A stretch of 64,000 nt of DNA from assembly GCA_037447655.1 (NCBI GenBank), contig JBBHKE010001718.1, positions 1 to 64,000 of the forward strand. Direction: 5' to 3'. Under the pieces are notes generated by a model that saw nothing but the letters and a program-made list of their open reading frames with translations, searched no databases and was not told where the DNA came from. Made by a program: the position numbers and the translations under genes. The DNA comes from Zygnema cylindricum (lineage: Eukaryota; Streptophyta; Zygnematophyceae; Zygnematales; Zygnemataceae). Positions 47,701 to 60,214 of this stretch are shown here, piece by piece. The number at the start of each line of letters is the position of its first letter. Position 1 is the first letter of the stretch.

Positions 47701-50700
47701 TTCCACTCAACAAGAGGAAAATCTGTTACCCAAAGAATCCCATGGGAATCCTGCCATCCTCCCATCGAAAAAACCCAACTTCTTCTTTATCCAACTGTAA
47801 CAAGCCTTAAAACCGAAAACCAAAAACCGAGAACCAAAAACCAAAAACCAAAAACCAAAGACCGAAAACCAAAAACCCAAATAACTCAAAACCTGAAATG
47901 GTAAACAAAAATCGAATCACACCCCCAAAATTGGAAACAAAAGAGTCCCATCCTCGATGAGCCTACCTTAGAGATGAGATCGAGGCTACGGGCGAGAAAA
48001 TTCCGGAGCCTGTCGAGTGTTTTCCGAACCTGAGAAAGGGGACCTGCTGCAAAAAGTAACAGGTCTCCCTCTCCCGCTTTGCTTCGTTCCAATAACAATT
48101 TCTGATTTTCTGGACTCAAATTTGAAGTGATGGCTGCAATTCCTTCAACCTGACCTGCAATTGTCCGAAAAATTTGGATTGCCCATTGTTTCTGTGAATA
48201 GAATCACCTCCATAACATTTTAGAAAAATTCGATAGATAAATAGATATTTTTTATTCTGAACATACTAGGTAGGCTCTATGGTATTTAGTGTAGCCCGAA
48301 GCTGGAAAACATTGTCACAATCTAAGTTAAAGGAACAAATAACTGAAAAAAATACCATACGGCCACATATATATGATAAACATATCATATATATAAGTAT
48401 AAACAGGACACGTAAATGAAAGTAAAATACAAAAAAAATACATAAACAGAGCACATAAACAAAAAAACACGAAGGCACGAATAGGGGAAGAAAAAGACAA
48501 TACCTGCGGCAAGAACCTTAAGGAAAGCTAGTCCTTTGGCTCCTGAGTTAATTGCTTCCTGAAACACATCTCCCTTTTTGAGGCGAGTGGCGGAAATTTT
48601 GAGAGCTCCTCCAGGAACTGCAATGGCTTGAACTACTCCTCCGCCCTCTATGGCCGAAGAGAAGACTTTAAATCCTGAATCTCCCACCAAATCTGACACC
48701 TATGCACCCTTGCCAGCCGAGAAGAAAAACCGTGGGACATTGTTTTTGCTTTTTGTTTTCTTGAATTCTTGCTTTTTGTTTCTTTTTTTTTTTTTTGCTT
48801 TTAGGTTTTGGTTCTAGTTTCTTTACTTTTGTCTTTCGCGTTTTGTTACTGTTGTTTTTTTTTCTTCTTTCCTCCACTTAGAACACCCTGCATCGTACTT
48901 AGTTTAGACCACACTAAATTTTCATATTTATTCTTTTGCGATACCCACGGTATTTACTGTGGATCACATAAATCATAAAACTAAAAATCGTTCACATTAT
49001 TGTACAAGATTTAAGATCAACCGCTGTACTTTTTCCATCCATATCTGTTACATATTTTTGCATCTTTTCCAATCTAAAGGAAGCAAAAGGTGTAGTGAAG
49101 GACAAATCATAAATTAATGACGTTTGATTAGATTCTACAAAACGGGTTCCCCCCCAAATTGTTAAAGGTTCTGATATTCTTGGAGACAATTCTGGTCAAA
49201 AATTTGGTCCCTTAAATAGATTTCTTATTGTTCTGTTATGACTTTTCAACTTGACCCCAACAATTTAATCCGTCTTTCACCTAAAATCCATTTGTTTATG
49301 GACAGCAAAATGACTACAACAATTAGTAAAACGTCAAACTAACAAAATTGACACATATACCTGAACACTACACTGTAAATAACGTAAATAAATATATACA
49401 GTGGGCTTTATTTTGGTGTTATTATTTCTAATTTAGGTCCCAGTAACGTGGACTATTTTCAACTGCAAACCAAATTAGCATTAAGAAAATAACAATTAGT
49501 ATTACCAACGCTAGTATATGCTCAGGGGCCAAAAAAACCTGCACTAAATTAGCGTTCTTGACTCAAATAGCGATTAACTCTTATAGTGATAAATAGTGTA
49601 ACCATGGTATAGAATAGAATACACACCTCCACCAACTCCATCCCAAATCTAACATCGGGCTTGTCAGAACCATAACGAGCCATGGCTTCCGCATATGTTA
49701 ATCGAGGAAAAGGAGAAGAAAGCTCCACTTTGATTATTTCTCTAAAGACCTGCAATAACGAACAAGGAAAAGAAATCCCAAAATTTTGGTATTCAGCAAC
49801 TTCCACCGACATTATGGAGAATAGTTAAGTGCTTCACCGCCTTTTACTTACGGATCTCCAGATGATATTTAGAAAATCTCTTAAGGTCTAGTTAAAATAA
49901 ACCCACTAGTAGACTTTACATGACTGCAGTTAATCAGAAACCTAAAGGAATTATATTACCAAAAAAAAAAACTGCCGATGATTACCAGAGTAAAGGTTAC
50001 CCTTTTTTTATCTCTACGTGGAGTTCTTCTACTATGTCTTTGAGATCTAAGCTCTGGAACATGCCATTTATGTTATGAAGCAATTTTGAATGGCAAAAAA
50101 GTGAAATTATTTGGACTGAGCCATACATGACGCATGAGGTTTTCGTTGATAAGTAGCATTTCTTCCAATGGGGTAAATGACAGTTCCATGTCGAGTTGAG
50201 TGAACTCTGGTTGTCGATCAGCTCTTAAATCCTCATCTCGGAAACATCTGTACAAGGAGAGAACTCAGTTTAACGGCTCATTTCTTTTTAAAAACTCATT
50301 AAAAAAAGAACTAACCAAAAAAAAAAACATTGAGATAATCCGTTCGAACCAAAGCACTAAAAAGATAATTCAGTCAAAGCAAATATTCAGCTTATAAGCT
50401 GATATAAGATATGGGTTTTTGAGCTCGGATAGTTTACCTCGCTATTTGGAAATAACGGTCAAAACCCGATACCATCAGCATTTGCTTGAAAAGTTGAGGA
50501 CTTTGAGGCAAAGCATAAAACTCTCCAGCCTGCACACGATTTTTTAACATCGTATCACCAACTTCAATTTCTTCATTTTAAGGACAATGATGACTACTCA
50601 ATTCTTTTTATTTTATAACTGAACTTACTTGGTAAACAAGCAATGCTGATCGGATATCAAAAAGTCTGGTACCCCATTGTGAAAAATATGAAAAGGCATG

Positions 50701-53700
50701 CCTGCTAAAAAAATTGTTGGTAGACCTATGTCCATCACCAAGGAGCCCCAGAACATTTCATATGTTATCTTCCAATTGAAATAACCTGCTCATTTATAGA
50801 TTTTCCCAAACTAAAATAAACAGCAACATATTTTCAATAAACAGCAATAGAGACGGTGATTGTACAAAGTTATTGCGAGGATGGTGGAGACTGCTTTTCA
50901 CAACTGCAGAATGACTCACTAAGTCTCCATCATCCTTGAAGTAACGTCCCAAAAGAATCATCAAATCTCAAGATTTCAGCCAGACTTGATGGAAAAAAAA
51001 GCCAAAAAAAAAAAAGGGGGGGTAAAAAATACCTGCACTCTGGAAGGTACGAGATAGTCTCGAGCACCTTCTGGAGTAGACCGTGTCAAAATAGGAGTCT
51101 CGATCTGCATACCACCTTCCTCGTGAAAACCTCTCAGAATCTTTTCAACGGTTAAGCCAAAAAATCTTGTAGGATCGTATGATTGTACAGACAAACCCTG
51201 AAAGCTCAAAATATCATCAGAAAGGCAAAGACAAGTAATAATGTACACACCTCCACAAATTCAAGAACATCTTCCAGATATCGCCGTAAAACTTTTAACA
51301 CCTGGTGTCTCATTCTCAGGTTTTTGTTCATCTGCGGCCTCCGAAGGTCCAAATGACGATACCTGGTTTCCATGGCAAAACCATCTCACTACAAGTTAAT
51401 TTTTCTCTCATTCTCCCAACTGTAACGGCTTTAGAATTGCTAGTTATTTGTCACCTTGTCGACCCCAAAAATACGAAGATCAAATAAAGGGCGACCTTAT
51501 ACGAATCGAACATGTAAAATAGTATAATACATAACACAAGTCTAGCGTCATAAAAAGTGCTCGATGAAATCTTCAGCCAACTTGTAATTATTCTATTGGG
51601 TGGATGGCTTAAATTTTCCCTCTCTCTCCTACTTTCCTCACTCCAAATTCTGTTGTAATACTAATCCTTGACATTTGCTAGCTTAAACCATTGCCACTGA
51701 AAGTGATTACAAAATTTACATTGCAAGTGGTTAACAATGACCGCATGTGGTTATAAACCATACTGTAAGTGGTCATAAAGTATTGCAAGTGGTTATAAAC
51801 TATACTGCAAGCGATTATAAGTTACTGCGAGTGGTTATAAAGTATTGCAATTGCTAATAAATTTCTGAAAGTAGCTATAAGTCCTCCTGCAAGTGGTTAT
51901 AGATTACTGCAAAAGAAAAAACTGATACAAGTAGAATGATAGAAAAAGAAGCAAGTGACTGACCGCAGTCGCACCTCCTCACGTATGACCTCCTCTTTGT
52001 CATCCGGAGCAGTCACCAAAAATGGAAGGGCTTTACGAACTACATTTAATACTTCAATGGACTCAGCCTCCACCTGTACAAACCTCCCTACACAGCACAC
52101 AGAATACAAGGTGAGAATTATAATAGCACACCTCCTAGCCTGAAAGGCAATAACCATAATAGATATGATGGTGGAAACAGATAATACAAAGCGAGTTTAA
52201 AAGAAGAAAAGAAACTGTAATGACAGTGTATTAGCAAAAGATGACATCCAACTTAGGCCTGGCTGTGTTAAAAAGCATTGTAATTGGGGGAAAACAACTC
52301 CATTGTGTATCATAAATAGTCCGAATCACACATATTTTCTGTGATCGACACAAGTATTTTCAGTATTGTCCAAACAAAAACATAAACTCTATCAATACTG
52401 TCCCCATGTACATGAGTTAGGATTCCCATTTTTCCATCCTACTAATTGTCTTTCACGACTAATTATCTGGGTGTCGCTAAACCCTTGGGAACAAAGAACA
52501 CAAGTTCAACGCTCTACTCCGTAAGAGCTTGGAACAATCTCTAAGAATTAGCTGGTAATCGAGTCCACATTAATTTGTGTAAGTTTCCAATCATTGTGAT
52601 TCATAATGACTTATGCACTACACTTTTAATTCATATCAGAGTTAATGACGCTAATTCGAGTGAGGGTCTTTTTACCCGGAATAAAACATGAGTATAAATA
52701 ACAATATTTAGTTAAGCGGCCCATGATGAGTCACATGTTGAACATAATTTAGGAAATTAATTCTGATAAAGTGTTAACGCTAATAATATATTGACTCTAA
52801 TAGCAAAGGGCGGTGTAGCATAGCGAGTTGAAAAATAAAATAAAAAATGACGTGTGGACGCACCTCAATGACTCCAAATGTGGAGCCCAACGGAGTCTTC
52901 ACTAATTTGTGTCTTTTACCAATTTTGATTCATACTGACTCATGCACTACACTGCCCATAGCTACTAAAGTTAATGACTCTAATTACAGTGTGTATTTTT
53001 TGAGCCAAAAATATAAATTAGTTTTACTATTTAGATCAGTGGCCCATAATGAGCCACACCGTGTAGCTAATACTAAAACACTTTAACGCTAAACATTCAC
53101 GAACTCTTACAATGATGCAAGGTGTAGCACAGAGTAAAAAAACACAAAAAAACAAAAAAACAAACCAATAAACAAGCAAACCAGCAAACAGACAAACATT
53201 CAAGCAAGCAAGCAAACAAACTAACTAACCAACAAACAAACAAACAGACATACAAACAAACAAACAAGCAAGCAAATAAACAAACAAAAAAAGTGTGGAG
53301 GACGCACCTCAATGGCTCCAGTTGCCATTCTGGCATTCAAAACAGGAGCTGGACGGCGTCTCACAGTGCCATTGACGGCCACCACATACTCCATTCGAAC
53401 ACTTTCCGCTGTCTCATGGGCTTCTGGAAAATTCAGAGGGTCTGTGGCAATCTGCATTTCAAAAATAAGCATCCACTAATCACCAGAGCTTCCCAAAATG
53501 ACAATTTTGACCAGTTATGAGACTGAAAAGGGCACATTATGAGTTGTCACATACGGGTTGGAGGGTTTAAGTAATAAGGGGAGAATTATAGGAGAAAGGT
53601 CAGACATTTAATGCTTTTGTGAGAATCGAATAAAATTTTAGTAGCAATTTTTTTTTTTCGTACAGAAACTTAAGCACAAATAAATTCAGACACTCACTAT

Positions 53701-54386
53701 CGTTAGCAGGAACGACTATTTTATAAATTATTCATCGCTGTTCCTATCTAAATTATTTGAATGTCAAGTATTTTTTTGTTTGATTTGCCCAAAGTAGCAA
53801 GCACCTGTACACTGCAAATTGTTCACCAATGTTGATATACAAAACATAAAATACTAAATATTTGAATGTTCCAGTAATTTTTGTTTGTTTGCTCAAAGTA
53901 GCAAGTAAGAGGCACCTGTATAATGCCGGAGTGATCTCTCAGGTTTACAAATGCTATTCCTCCATGGCTTCTTTGTGAGGAAACCCATCCACATAAATGT
54001 ACTTTCTGACCAACATCAGATTCTCTCAAATTTCCGCAGAGATGTGTACGGCTTGGCCAAGTTAGAGCTCCTCCTCCTCCTCCTCCTCCGTCCACTTTTT
54101 CAAGATTTCCAACATTTCCATCAACAAGTGTCTCTGTAGGAAGAACAGCAATGGCAGTTTTTCTCGCCCACCTCTTTCTCCCATCCTCCTTCTTCTGCTG
54201 AGTTGGTCTCAACTCTTGCAAGCCATTGCCTTCACTTACACTCGAGATTTGACTTGTAAAAGACTTTAATGCCATAAATTTTCTGTTTGTTTTCAGCCAG
54301 TGTCTTTCTTCTTGGCAGCATTCTGCTAATGGCCATCTCCTGGCAACAGTTGAAGGCGTGAAGCGCAAAATGGAGCGCCAAGCCAT
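44752..54386 (-). CDS. aspS: Organellar aspartyl-tRNA synthetase (bacterial type), complete, 15 exons
   Basis: It charges tRNA-Asp in mitochondria and/or plastids (class II synthetase). Exons, high to low: 54386-53916, 53451-53308, 52073-51964, 51362-51251, 51104-51033, 50529-50438, 50247-50127, 49749-49627, 48699-48504, 48154-47967, 47750-47679, 46806-46708, 46314-46234, 45430-45373, 44930-44752. All have GT-AG borders (plus or minus one base) and sum to about 2118 bp, 705 residues. The N-terminus ([20 protein letters not shown], Ser/Arg-rich) fits a transit peptide and is followed by a poly-Gly run. Then come the OB-fold anticodon domain ([20 protein letters not shown]), YRHLDLRR, motif 1 region ([19 protein letters not shown]), motif 2 ([16 protein letters not shown]), the GAD-type insert (exons 8-10, characteristic of bacterial AspRS), [22 protein letters not shown] and motif 3 (GIAYGVDRL). 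No break is seen. Introns carry several repeats. Confidence 0.96.
45478..45682. mobile_element. MITE-like element in an AspRS intron
   Basis: CCGCTCATCGTTATTAGTG near the left end and CTAATAACGATGAGCGG at the right end are inverted (one mismatch over about 23 bp). The interior shares a segment (GGCCAAAAAT...TAGTGTTAACAAC) with 61018-61060. Confidence 0.8.
45720..45990. repeat. CGATA-rich repeat related to the one at 57.85 kb
   Basis: Contains ATATATCGGCATGAT, TCGATAAAAAATTATCGCG and an ACTATACACTGTATACAGT palindrome. It resembles parts of 57850-58287. Confidence 0.5.
46415..46495. repeat. Minisatellite in an AspRS intron
   Basis: Four imperfect units of CATAACAACTACCATTTTT. Confidence 0.7.
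47810..47882. repeat. (ACCAAAA)n minisatellite in an AspRS intron
   Basis: About ten 7-bp units, with ACCGAAA and ACCGAGA variants, upstream of exon 11. Confidence 0.75.
49370..49603. mobile_element. Diverged MITE-like element in an AspRS intron
   Basis: It starts ACACTACACTGTAAATAACG and ends with AGTGATAAATAGTGTAA. The ends pair only weakly, but the GTGTTATTA and CTAATTTAG interior resembles the family. Confidence 0.45.
51690..51911. repeat. About 20-bp minisatellite in an AspRS intron
   Basis: About ten diverged units of TGCAAGTGGTTATAAAnTAT between exons 3 and 4. Confidence 0.8.
52615..52820. mobile_element. MITE-like element in AspRS intron 2, copy 1
   Basis: GCACTACACT at the left, CGGTGTAGC at the right, with TGTTAACGCTAATAAT inside near the right end. 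Confidence 0.6.
52858..52885 (-). repeat. Duplicate of the exon-2 donor region inside intron 2
   Basis: GGACGCACCTCAATGACTCC repeats the end of AspRS exon 2 and its splice donor (GACGCACCTCAATGGCTCC at 53301-53319) with few changes. A spare GAG|GTGCGT donor is therefore present in the intron. Confidence 0.6.
52944..53129. mobile_element. MITE-like element in AspRS intron 2, copy 2
   Basis: GCACTACACTG at the left, AAGGTGTAGC at the right. The left flank (GATTCATACTGACTCAT) matches the left flank of copy 1, so the two arose by tandem duplication. Confidence 0.6.
53145..53299. repeat. (CAAA)n microsatellite in AspRS intron 2
   Basis: Interrupted CAAA/CAAG units run almost to the splice donor of exon 2 at 53307. 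In the transcript this is a U/G-rich tract directly after the 5' splice site. Confidence 0.85.
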
Positions 54387-55049
54387 GGCTGGTCAGCAAG
54401 ATGAAGCAGTACCGGAAAGGAAGAAAAAAAATAAACCAGAGATGCTTTCCGAAGGTTTACCGTTCACCTGAACTTATCTTTCTTTCCAATAACTATAAAG
54501 TGCGAAAGCAATACATGTAAACTTGTAAAGTACGAATAGTGCTGATAGAGTAAACACTAAATAGTGTATATATAATTCTAATAGTGCGATGTTTAGTTTA
54601 ACGCACTCTAAGGCTAGCCAATCGGTGCCTTCAACTAACAGGTTAACCCTGATTCGCAGTTCCACAGTTTCCACACTTCAAAAAACTCTTCTACAGTGCG
54701 CCCTAAAATGACATTTTATTTAGTGCGAGCACGTTTTATTAACGATGAAACAAGCAACTCGTCGTCAGTCATCACAGGGGAAACGTGGCAAACTTTTGCG
54801 TCACTAAAAGATTATTCTCTTCGATGATTCCGTCGGAACGAACGTACGGCACTCTGACGACAAAATTAAAAAAGAAAAAAAATGCGATCATTATGCATGG
54901 GATACTATCTTAACGAATAAATTGTCAGCTTTGAATCTTTCATACTTTGAGCTTTACCACTTTATTGCCAATACTGTACCATCATCCCTCATCCTTCACC
55001 CATTTCTTTGCTCTCTCATTTTTCTCTCTCCTCTCTTCCGTCCTTTTCC
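54387..55049. promoter_or_regulatory. Shared divergent promoter region of AspRS and the RCC1 gene
   Basis: 663 bp lie between the two start codons. A CCAAT box occurs near 54498. The middle (about 54520-54740) carries TAGTG/AGTGCG motifs like those of the inverted-repeat family. I see no clear TATA box placement for either gene. Confidence 0.45.
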
Positions 55050-58000
55050 ATGCAAGGCTGCCAGGTGCCTGCAAGGCGCTGCCTCTCTGACACCACACGT
55101 GCGGCACTCCGGCATTCCCGGATTTCTCTCCCTTTTGTCCACTCTTTTGACCGAAACTCTCACTCGAAGACAACCACTCGTGTTTTAAGCTTCGGCGATG
55201 GCTCGCAGGGAGCTCTGGGCCATGGAACTCCTCCCTTCCGAGATTCATATGAACCAGAGGAAGTCCAAGGGCTTCCTTCTTCTGTTTCTTCCCTCGGAGC
55301 CGGCCATTATCATTCTCTCGCGGTCACAAAAGAAGGTCAAGTTTTTTCCTGGGGCAGAAATACTGAGGGACAGCTTGGAATTCGAAAAGGATCTTCTTCT
55401 TCTTCTTCTTCTTCTTCTTCTTGGTCCATGGGAGCTTGGGGAGAGCCAGAAATGGTTCAAGGAATGGAGGAGATGAGAGTGACATCTGTCACAGGGTCAG
55501 GAGTGGTCAGTGGAGCTGTCACGGAAGATGGATCTCTGTGGCTATGGGGGATGTCTAAGAGAGGGCAGTTGGGGCTTGGAGAGGGAGAGACGGTGTCAAA
55601 AATGCCTCGGAAAGTTGAAGGAGCTCTGGCGTGCAAACGAGTGAAGCAGGTTAAGTTAAAAATTTTTTTTTTTTTCTTTTTAGGGTTTGCTTGCTTTTAG
55701 GGTTCGCTTTTTTTTAGGATTCGCTAGAAAGATTCATTTGGAGATTTTGCTTTTATTCTTTTCATGTCGAAGTAAAAGAAGAAGGAACATTATACCTTGG
55801 AGTTAAAACTTTTTTCGTCTTTTGAACTCGTTTGAGTTATTATGTAGTGAACACTTTTTTCATCGCATTATTGTGATCCCAATGCTTTTTCAATATATTG
55901 TTTACAAACAATCAATTGCACAAAAATCATTCAATCTTCTCACACGTTGCATTCATGACAATCGTAGTAACTAATTATTAGCTCAAACCAATCAGTAACT
56001 AAAATGGAAATCAAGTTATGGGAAAAAATGATAATGGAAATGAGGTTTCGACCACTTTATATATTAATTTTGACACTCAAACTCTCCCCAAACTAAAATT
56101 CACTAGTTATAATTTGCGTACGTACGGATGACATGGTCATTTTAGGCCGCTTAAGCAGTTAGTTTTATTAATGCTACTTTATGGTCAAAGGTCCCAAGAA
56201 AAAGGGAGGGCACCAAAATGAGGTACTATTGTTGTTGATGGTTTAGTTTTTTAACTCTTAGGGTTTAGAAGAGAATGCTTCTAGAGGCTCGTATGAATGA
56301 CGAATGACAGTGACAATCAACGTAAGCAAGGAGTGAACTCTTTTATGAAACCCACACTAGAAATTTTGACCTTTAGCCACAAGTTGCTTAAACAAAATGT
56401 TTTTTTTTTACTATTTTCATACGGTGATGAGGACGAGGGGAGAGAGGAATCGTTCCATACTTGTCTAAAAGAACACTTTGGCAAATTCGGATCTTGAGGA
56501 ACTAAACACAGTGCCGATCCACATTTCAATATATGAATCTTATGTGGCAGCAATTGTTTACTGATTTTAACATATAAGCGTAACTTTTTATTGATATACA
56601 GACTGTTATGGTGTTTTTTTCCCTCTTTTTTTTTTATCTGATGTTCACATCTATTTTGCTTCTTTTTTTGGCTGATTTTTGCTTCCTTGTCGGTGGTTTT
56701 TTTTTCCCTCGAATTTTTGACTGCAGCACTAGGAATGAGCCACGATGATACAAACAGGTCCTGAGCGATTTTAAACGTTTTTTTAATGTCTTCTGAACGT
56801 TTTTTGAACGTTTTTTGAACGTTTTTTGGATGCTCTGTGAACATTTGATGAATGTCTTTGGGCGTTTTTAGACCTTTTATGAACGGGTTCTGAACCATAT
56901 CCACATTTATGATGTGGAGGGTTTTTGTCCTTACATGCGAACATTTTTTTCGCCTTACCCTTGAGCTCATAAAGCCCTCCTCCCCTCTCAGGTCTCTCTA
57001 GGGTGGGGCCATACTGTGGCCTGTACCGCTGAAGGAGAGGTTTACTCTTGGGGTTACTCTCCGGGTGGGAGGTTGGGATATGAAGTTCCAAAGTTGGTGG
57101 GTTTAAGAGAGGAAGGAGGAGGAGGAGGAGGTGATGTTTTAGGATTAGAGAAGAGGACTTTAGAGGAGAGGAAAGCTGAGGCAGAGGACTTTGTGAGTCG
57201 AATGATGGAGGAAGAAAAGGATATTCCTCTGGTTTGGGAACCAAAGATGGTGGAAACGTTAAATGGGAAAAAAGTGGTTCGTGTAATTTGTGGGATGGAC
57301 AACACACTTATGCTTACAGGTATGGATTACAACAATCAGTATTAGAGTTGTATTAATTTTAGAGTTAATGTTTTTTTTGCCTCCCAAACTCGGATTTATC
57401 TGTGCACAAATTTTGAGTTTTCATTCAACTATTGCGGTTGAAAGTGAAGAAGCTTACCTTCTTACCTTTTGTGCCGTCACTTTTAAACGAAAATCCGGCA
57501 ACTTTGCATGGACAGACATAAGTTTGAGATGGGAAAAAAAGCGATTCACATTAATAGTGTTATAGGGTGTACATCCCATGGAGTAACCGTGGTTATACCT
57601 ATTTCCTGTCTGATGTATTTCTAAACGCTATTTATATCTTCTCAAGAATACGGATTAAAGCTTATCTTTGCAATTCATTGTTTTAAAGTCTAAAGTGCAG
57701 AAAACTCTGTCTATATTATAAGTAGTTTATGCGTATTATACACGGGTTTAACCCTTTCGTAGACCTTTTTTATTAGTAAAAATCAAATGAAAAAATTAGA
57801 AAAGTGGCCTCATTCTCCGCACTTAAACTATGAGGCAAATTATTTTGTCGTGTATCGGTAGGTTTTTGCCAATAACCGATATATCCCTTTTTTTGGCATA
57901 CCGATAATCGATATATTGGCACGATATATTGGTACTGGTGTTATACCGATTAAAAACCGATATTTTATCGCGATAACACCGGTACTGATAACTATCGTTG

Positions 58001-59006
58001 ACAATTGTACGGTTTTTCGTACAGTTATACGGATAGCTGTCTGTACTAAACTCCCGTTATACAGAGTACGGAACAGATTTTCATACGTGGCATGCCACAC
58101 TATATACAGTCAAAAATATTATACAATATATTATAAAGTACTATTGTATAGCGTACTATGTTTTTCTCTACTTATTGCCGATAAGGAATTTGTTGGTCTC
58201 GGAGCGATATATCAAGACCCCTCACCGTTCGATAACCGATAACTATCGATATCGGTTTTATCGCGATAAGTTTCTTGCCGATACACAACACTACAAATTT
58301 ATGTTGTCGGGAGGGTGTTTTGAGAACCATATCAAAAAGATAGTGGAGCTCCCATACAACATTATTTGTAAACAGTTAACTTGGACATGTGTGGATTTTC
58401 TCTGTACTGTTTTTTTATTTTTTTCTTTTTCTGACTTGTTTCCTTAATTTTCTCTGTTTGATTTTTTCCGTTTTTTTGGATGAAGCAGAAGGTGGAGAAC
58501 TGTACAGTTGTGGAGATATTTCTTCTCTTACCTTAACTGATAAGATATTGAAGAAAACAACATCTATAATCGATCATGTCCTTTTTGAAGCTCCAGTTCT
58601 CGATATCTCCGTAGGCGATAGAAGCTCTTTTGCAATTCTCCAAAAACAACAATTGAAGGAAAATTGTCTTGTGGAATGGAATCCATCTCCTCCTCCTTCT
58701 CCTTCTCCTTTTTCTTCTTCTCCTCCTCCTCCTCCTCCTTATTTTCCAAAGACCGAACCTAAATATTTAAAGCACTTTTCGGATATTGGAAACATAGTGA
58801 AAGTAGTTTCGGGACGTGTTCACACATGTGCTTTAACGGAATCGGGAGAATTGTTTACATGGGGAAATGGGAGAAGTGGTCGTTTAGGGTTAGGAAGCAG
58901 GAGGGATGAGGAGGAACCTCAAATAGTTGAAGCTTTATATGGCCAACATGTATTGGACGTTGCTTGTGGGTTAGATCACACACTTGTTGTTGTGAAAGAT
59001 ATTTGA
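55050..59006 (+). CDS. RCC1-repeat protein, three exons, complete
   Basis: Exons 55050-55649, 56992-57319 and 58489-59006 give 1446 bp (481 residues plus stop) with consistent phases. The start is the ATG at 55050. The N-terminus (MQGCQVPARRCLSDTTRAAL, no acidic residues up to the Asp, Arg/Ser-rich) could be an organelle presequence. RCC1 blades are recognisable by G-H-(S/T)-x-A-(V/L) and W-G motifs: GAGHYHSLAV...FSWGRN, TEDGSLWLWG, GWGHTVACTAEGEVYSWGY, CGMDNTLML...LYSCGD, SGRVHTCAL...LFTWGNG, CGLDHTLVVV. Poly-Ser (from TCT repeats, about 55391-55425) and a Pro/Ser-rich insert in exon 3 are low-complexity loops. RCC1 propellers act as exchange factors or protein/RNA-binding platforms, and several plant members act in organelles. 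Which one this is cannot be said. Confidence 0.9.
56780..56830. repeat. (GAACGTTTTTT)n minisatellite in RCC1 intron 1
   Basis: Four to five 11-bp units. Confidence 0.75.
57850..58287. mobile_element. Inverted-repeat element in RCC1 intron 2
   Basis: TGTATCGGTAGGTTTTTGCC at the left and the inverse of TGTATCGGCAAGAAAC at the right form its ends. The interior is full of CGATATATCGG, ATCGCGATAA and TATCGATA self-complementary words and can fold extensively. No coding region. No clear target duplication. Confidence 0.65.
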
Positions 59007-60214
59007 TTCATAATTATTGTGGATTGGAATTTGTGAGTTCAAATTTGTTGTGAGTTTTGGTTTTTGGATGCGATTGGTATTTGTGAGCTTTGATTTGTTG
59101 GTTGTTAGTTGAGAGTTGGGGAGTGTCGATCGGGGATTGGAGGTGGGATTGTCATTGGTATTGTTATTTTGGAGGATACATGTTTGTCTGTAGAAAAAAT
59201 ATTTGATCCCTTGTTGTTTGGAGTTGGAGGTTTAATGTTTGAGAGTTGGAGGTTAGTGATTCCGGGTTTCAAGATTCGAGGTTTCGAGATCTCAAATTTT
59301 GAGGGATGAGGGATGAGGGCGAGATGAGGATGAGAGATTGCATGTGGGATTCTACTTGGTGTTCATGATTATGATTATGATTGTGAGTGTGATTGTGAAT
59401 GAGCATGTCATTGAAATGTTTGATTTATTGTCTTGTTGTCGTTGTCAGTACGAGTTTCACACGGCTATCAACTTTTGATCCATTTTATGAAAGCAAGTCG
59501 GCATAGCATATTTTAGTCATGGACTTAGTATAGGACTTATAAAATGATAAAAAGCCCCGACTATCAATAAGCGCAATGGTAAACCATCTGAGTCCATGGG
59601 AAAAAAAAGGGGCAGCAATGCCAAAACTGAAAAGCTACATGTGAAGGGAAGCAAGCAAGAAGGAAAAGCAAAGCAAAAAAAAATGAACACACAAACAAAT
59701 GGAAAAAACATTAAAACAAAGACACTCAAAGAAGCAACCACTAAAGGAATGACACAACAGTGAGCTGAAACCAGCATTATTTACGGTTTGAGCTGGGGAG
59801 TGTGAATAGTTACATTGATGATGTGTACCATCTTCAAGTATAATAAAATCCTGGATCCCTATGCATATGATTGTGAAGTTGTTAAGTATTTTATTTTGAA
59901 AGATTAGATTAAAGGCGTTACAAATCCTTTAAAGAATAAACACAACCGAAAAACAAAAAAAAAACAAAAAAGAAAGAAGAAAAAAATAATGCATTACTAC
60001 AAACTCTTAACAAATAGATTTGCTTATTATCGTATATGTCTGCCCTTCCAACTAAAAAAATCTCAAAAAAAATATGAAAAAAAACAATCACCCTACCAAA
60101 AAAAAAAAAAAAAATTGACCAAACAAAAAAAATCGACCCAAAAAAAAAATCCACCCTTTTAAAACAATGAATTACCCCTATAAAGAATTACAAAAGGCTC
60201 CAGAATTGGTGTTT
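59007..60214. other. Region between the convergent RCC1 and haemoglobin genes
   Basis: No gene. 59007-59460 is T/G-rich 3' flank of RCC1. A retroelement 3' end lies inverted at about 59558-59770. Poly-A runs and AAAAAAT-rich DNA lie at 59940-60160. Confidence 0.5.
59558..59770 (-). mobile_element. 3' end of a non-LTR element, truncated
   Basis: On the minus strand it reads a T-rich stretch, TTTTCAGTTTTGGCA, then GACTCAGATGGTTTACCATT and GCGCTT...GTCGG. This matches the last about 100 bp of the element ending at 36176, including the terminal hairpin (59575-59588). No coding part is attached. Confidence 0.6.

Noticed and set aside
47820-47880. Possible interstitial telomere repeat
   Set aside because: The unit is ACCAAAA/ACCGAAA, not the plant CCCTAAA. 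It is treated as an ordinary minisatellite.
51000-51030. Read-through of AspRS exon 5 into a Phe-rich tail
   Set aside because: A GTATTT donor follows the conserved VPSRVQ and the next exon joins in phase, so the tail is intron.
51302-51308. Splice donor after MRHQ (CAG|GTGTTA) in AspRS exon 4
   Set aside because: The following codons ([17 protein letters not shown]) are conserved AspRS sequence, and the true donor is at 51250.
53150-53300. CRISPR-like regular repeat
   Set aside because: It is a continuous (CAAA)n microsatellite without spacers, in a eukaryotic intron.
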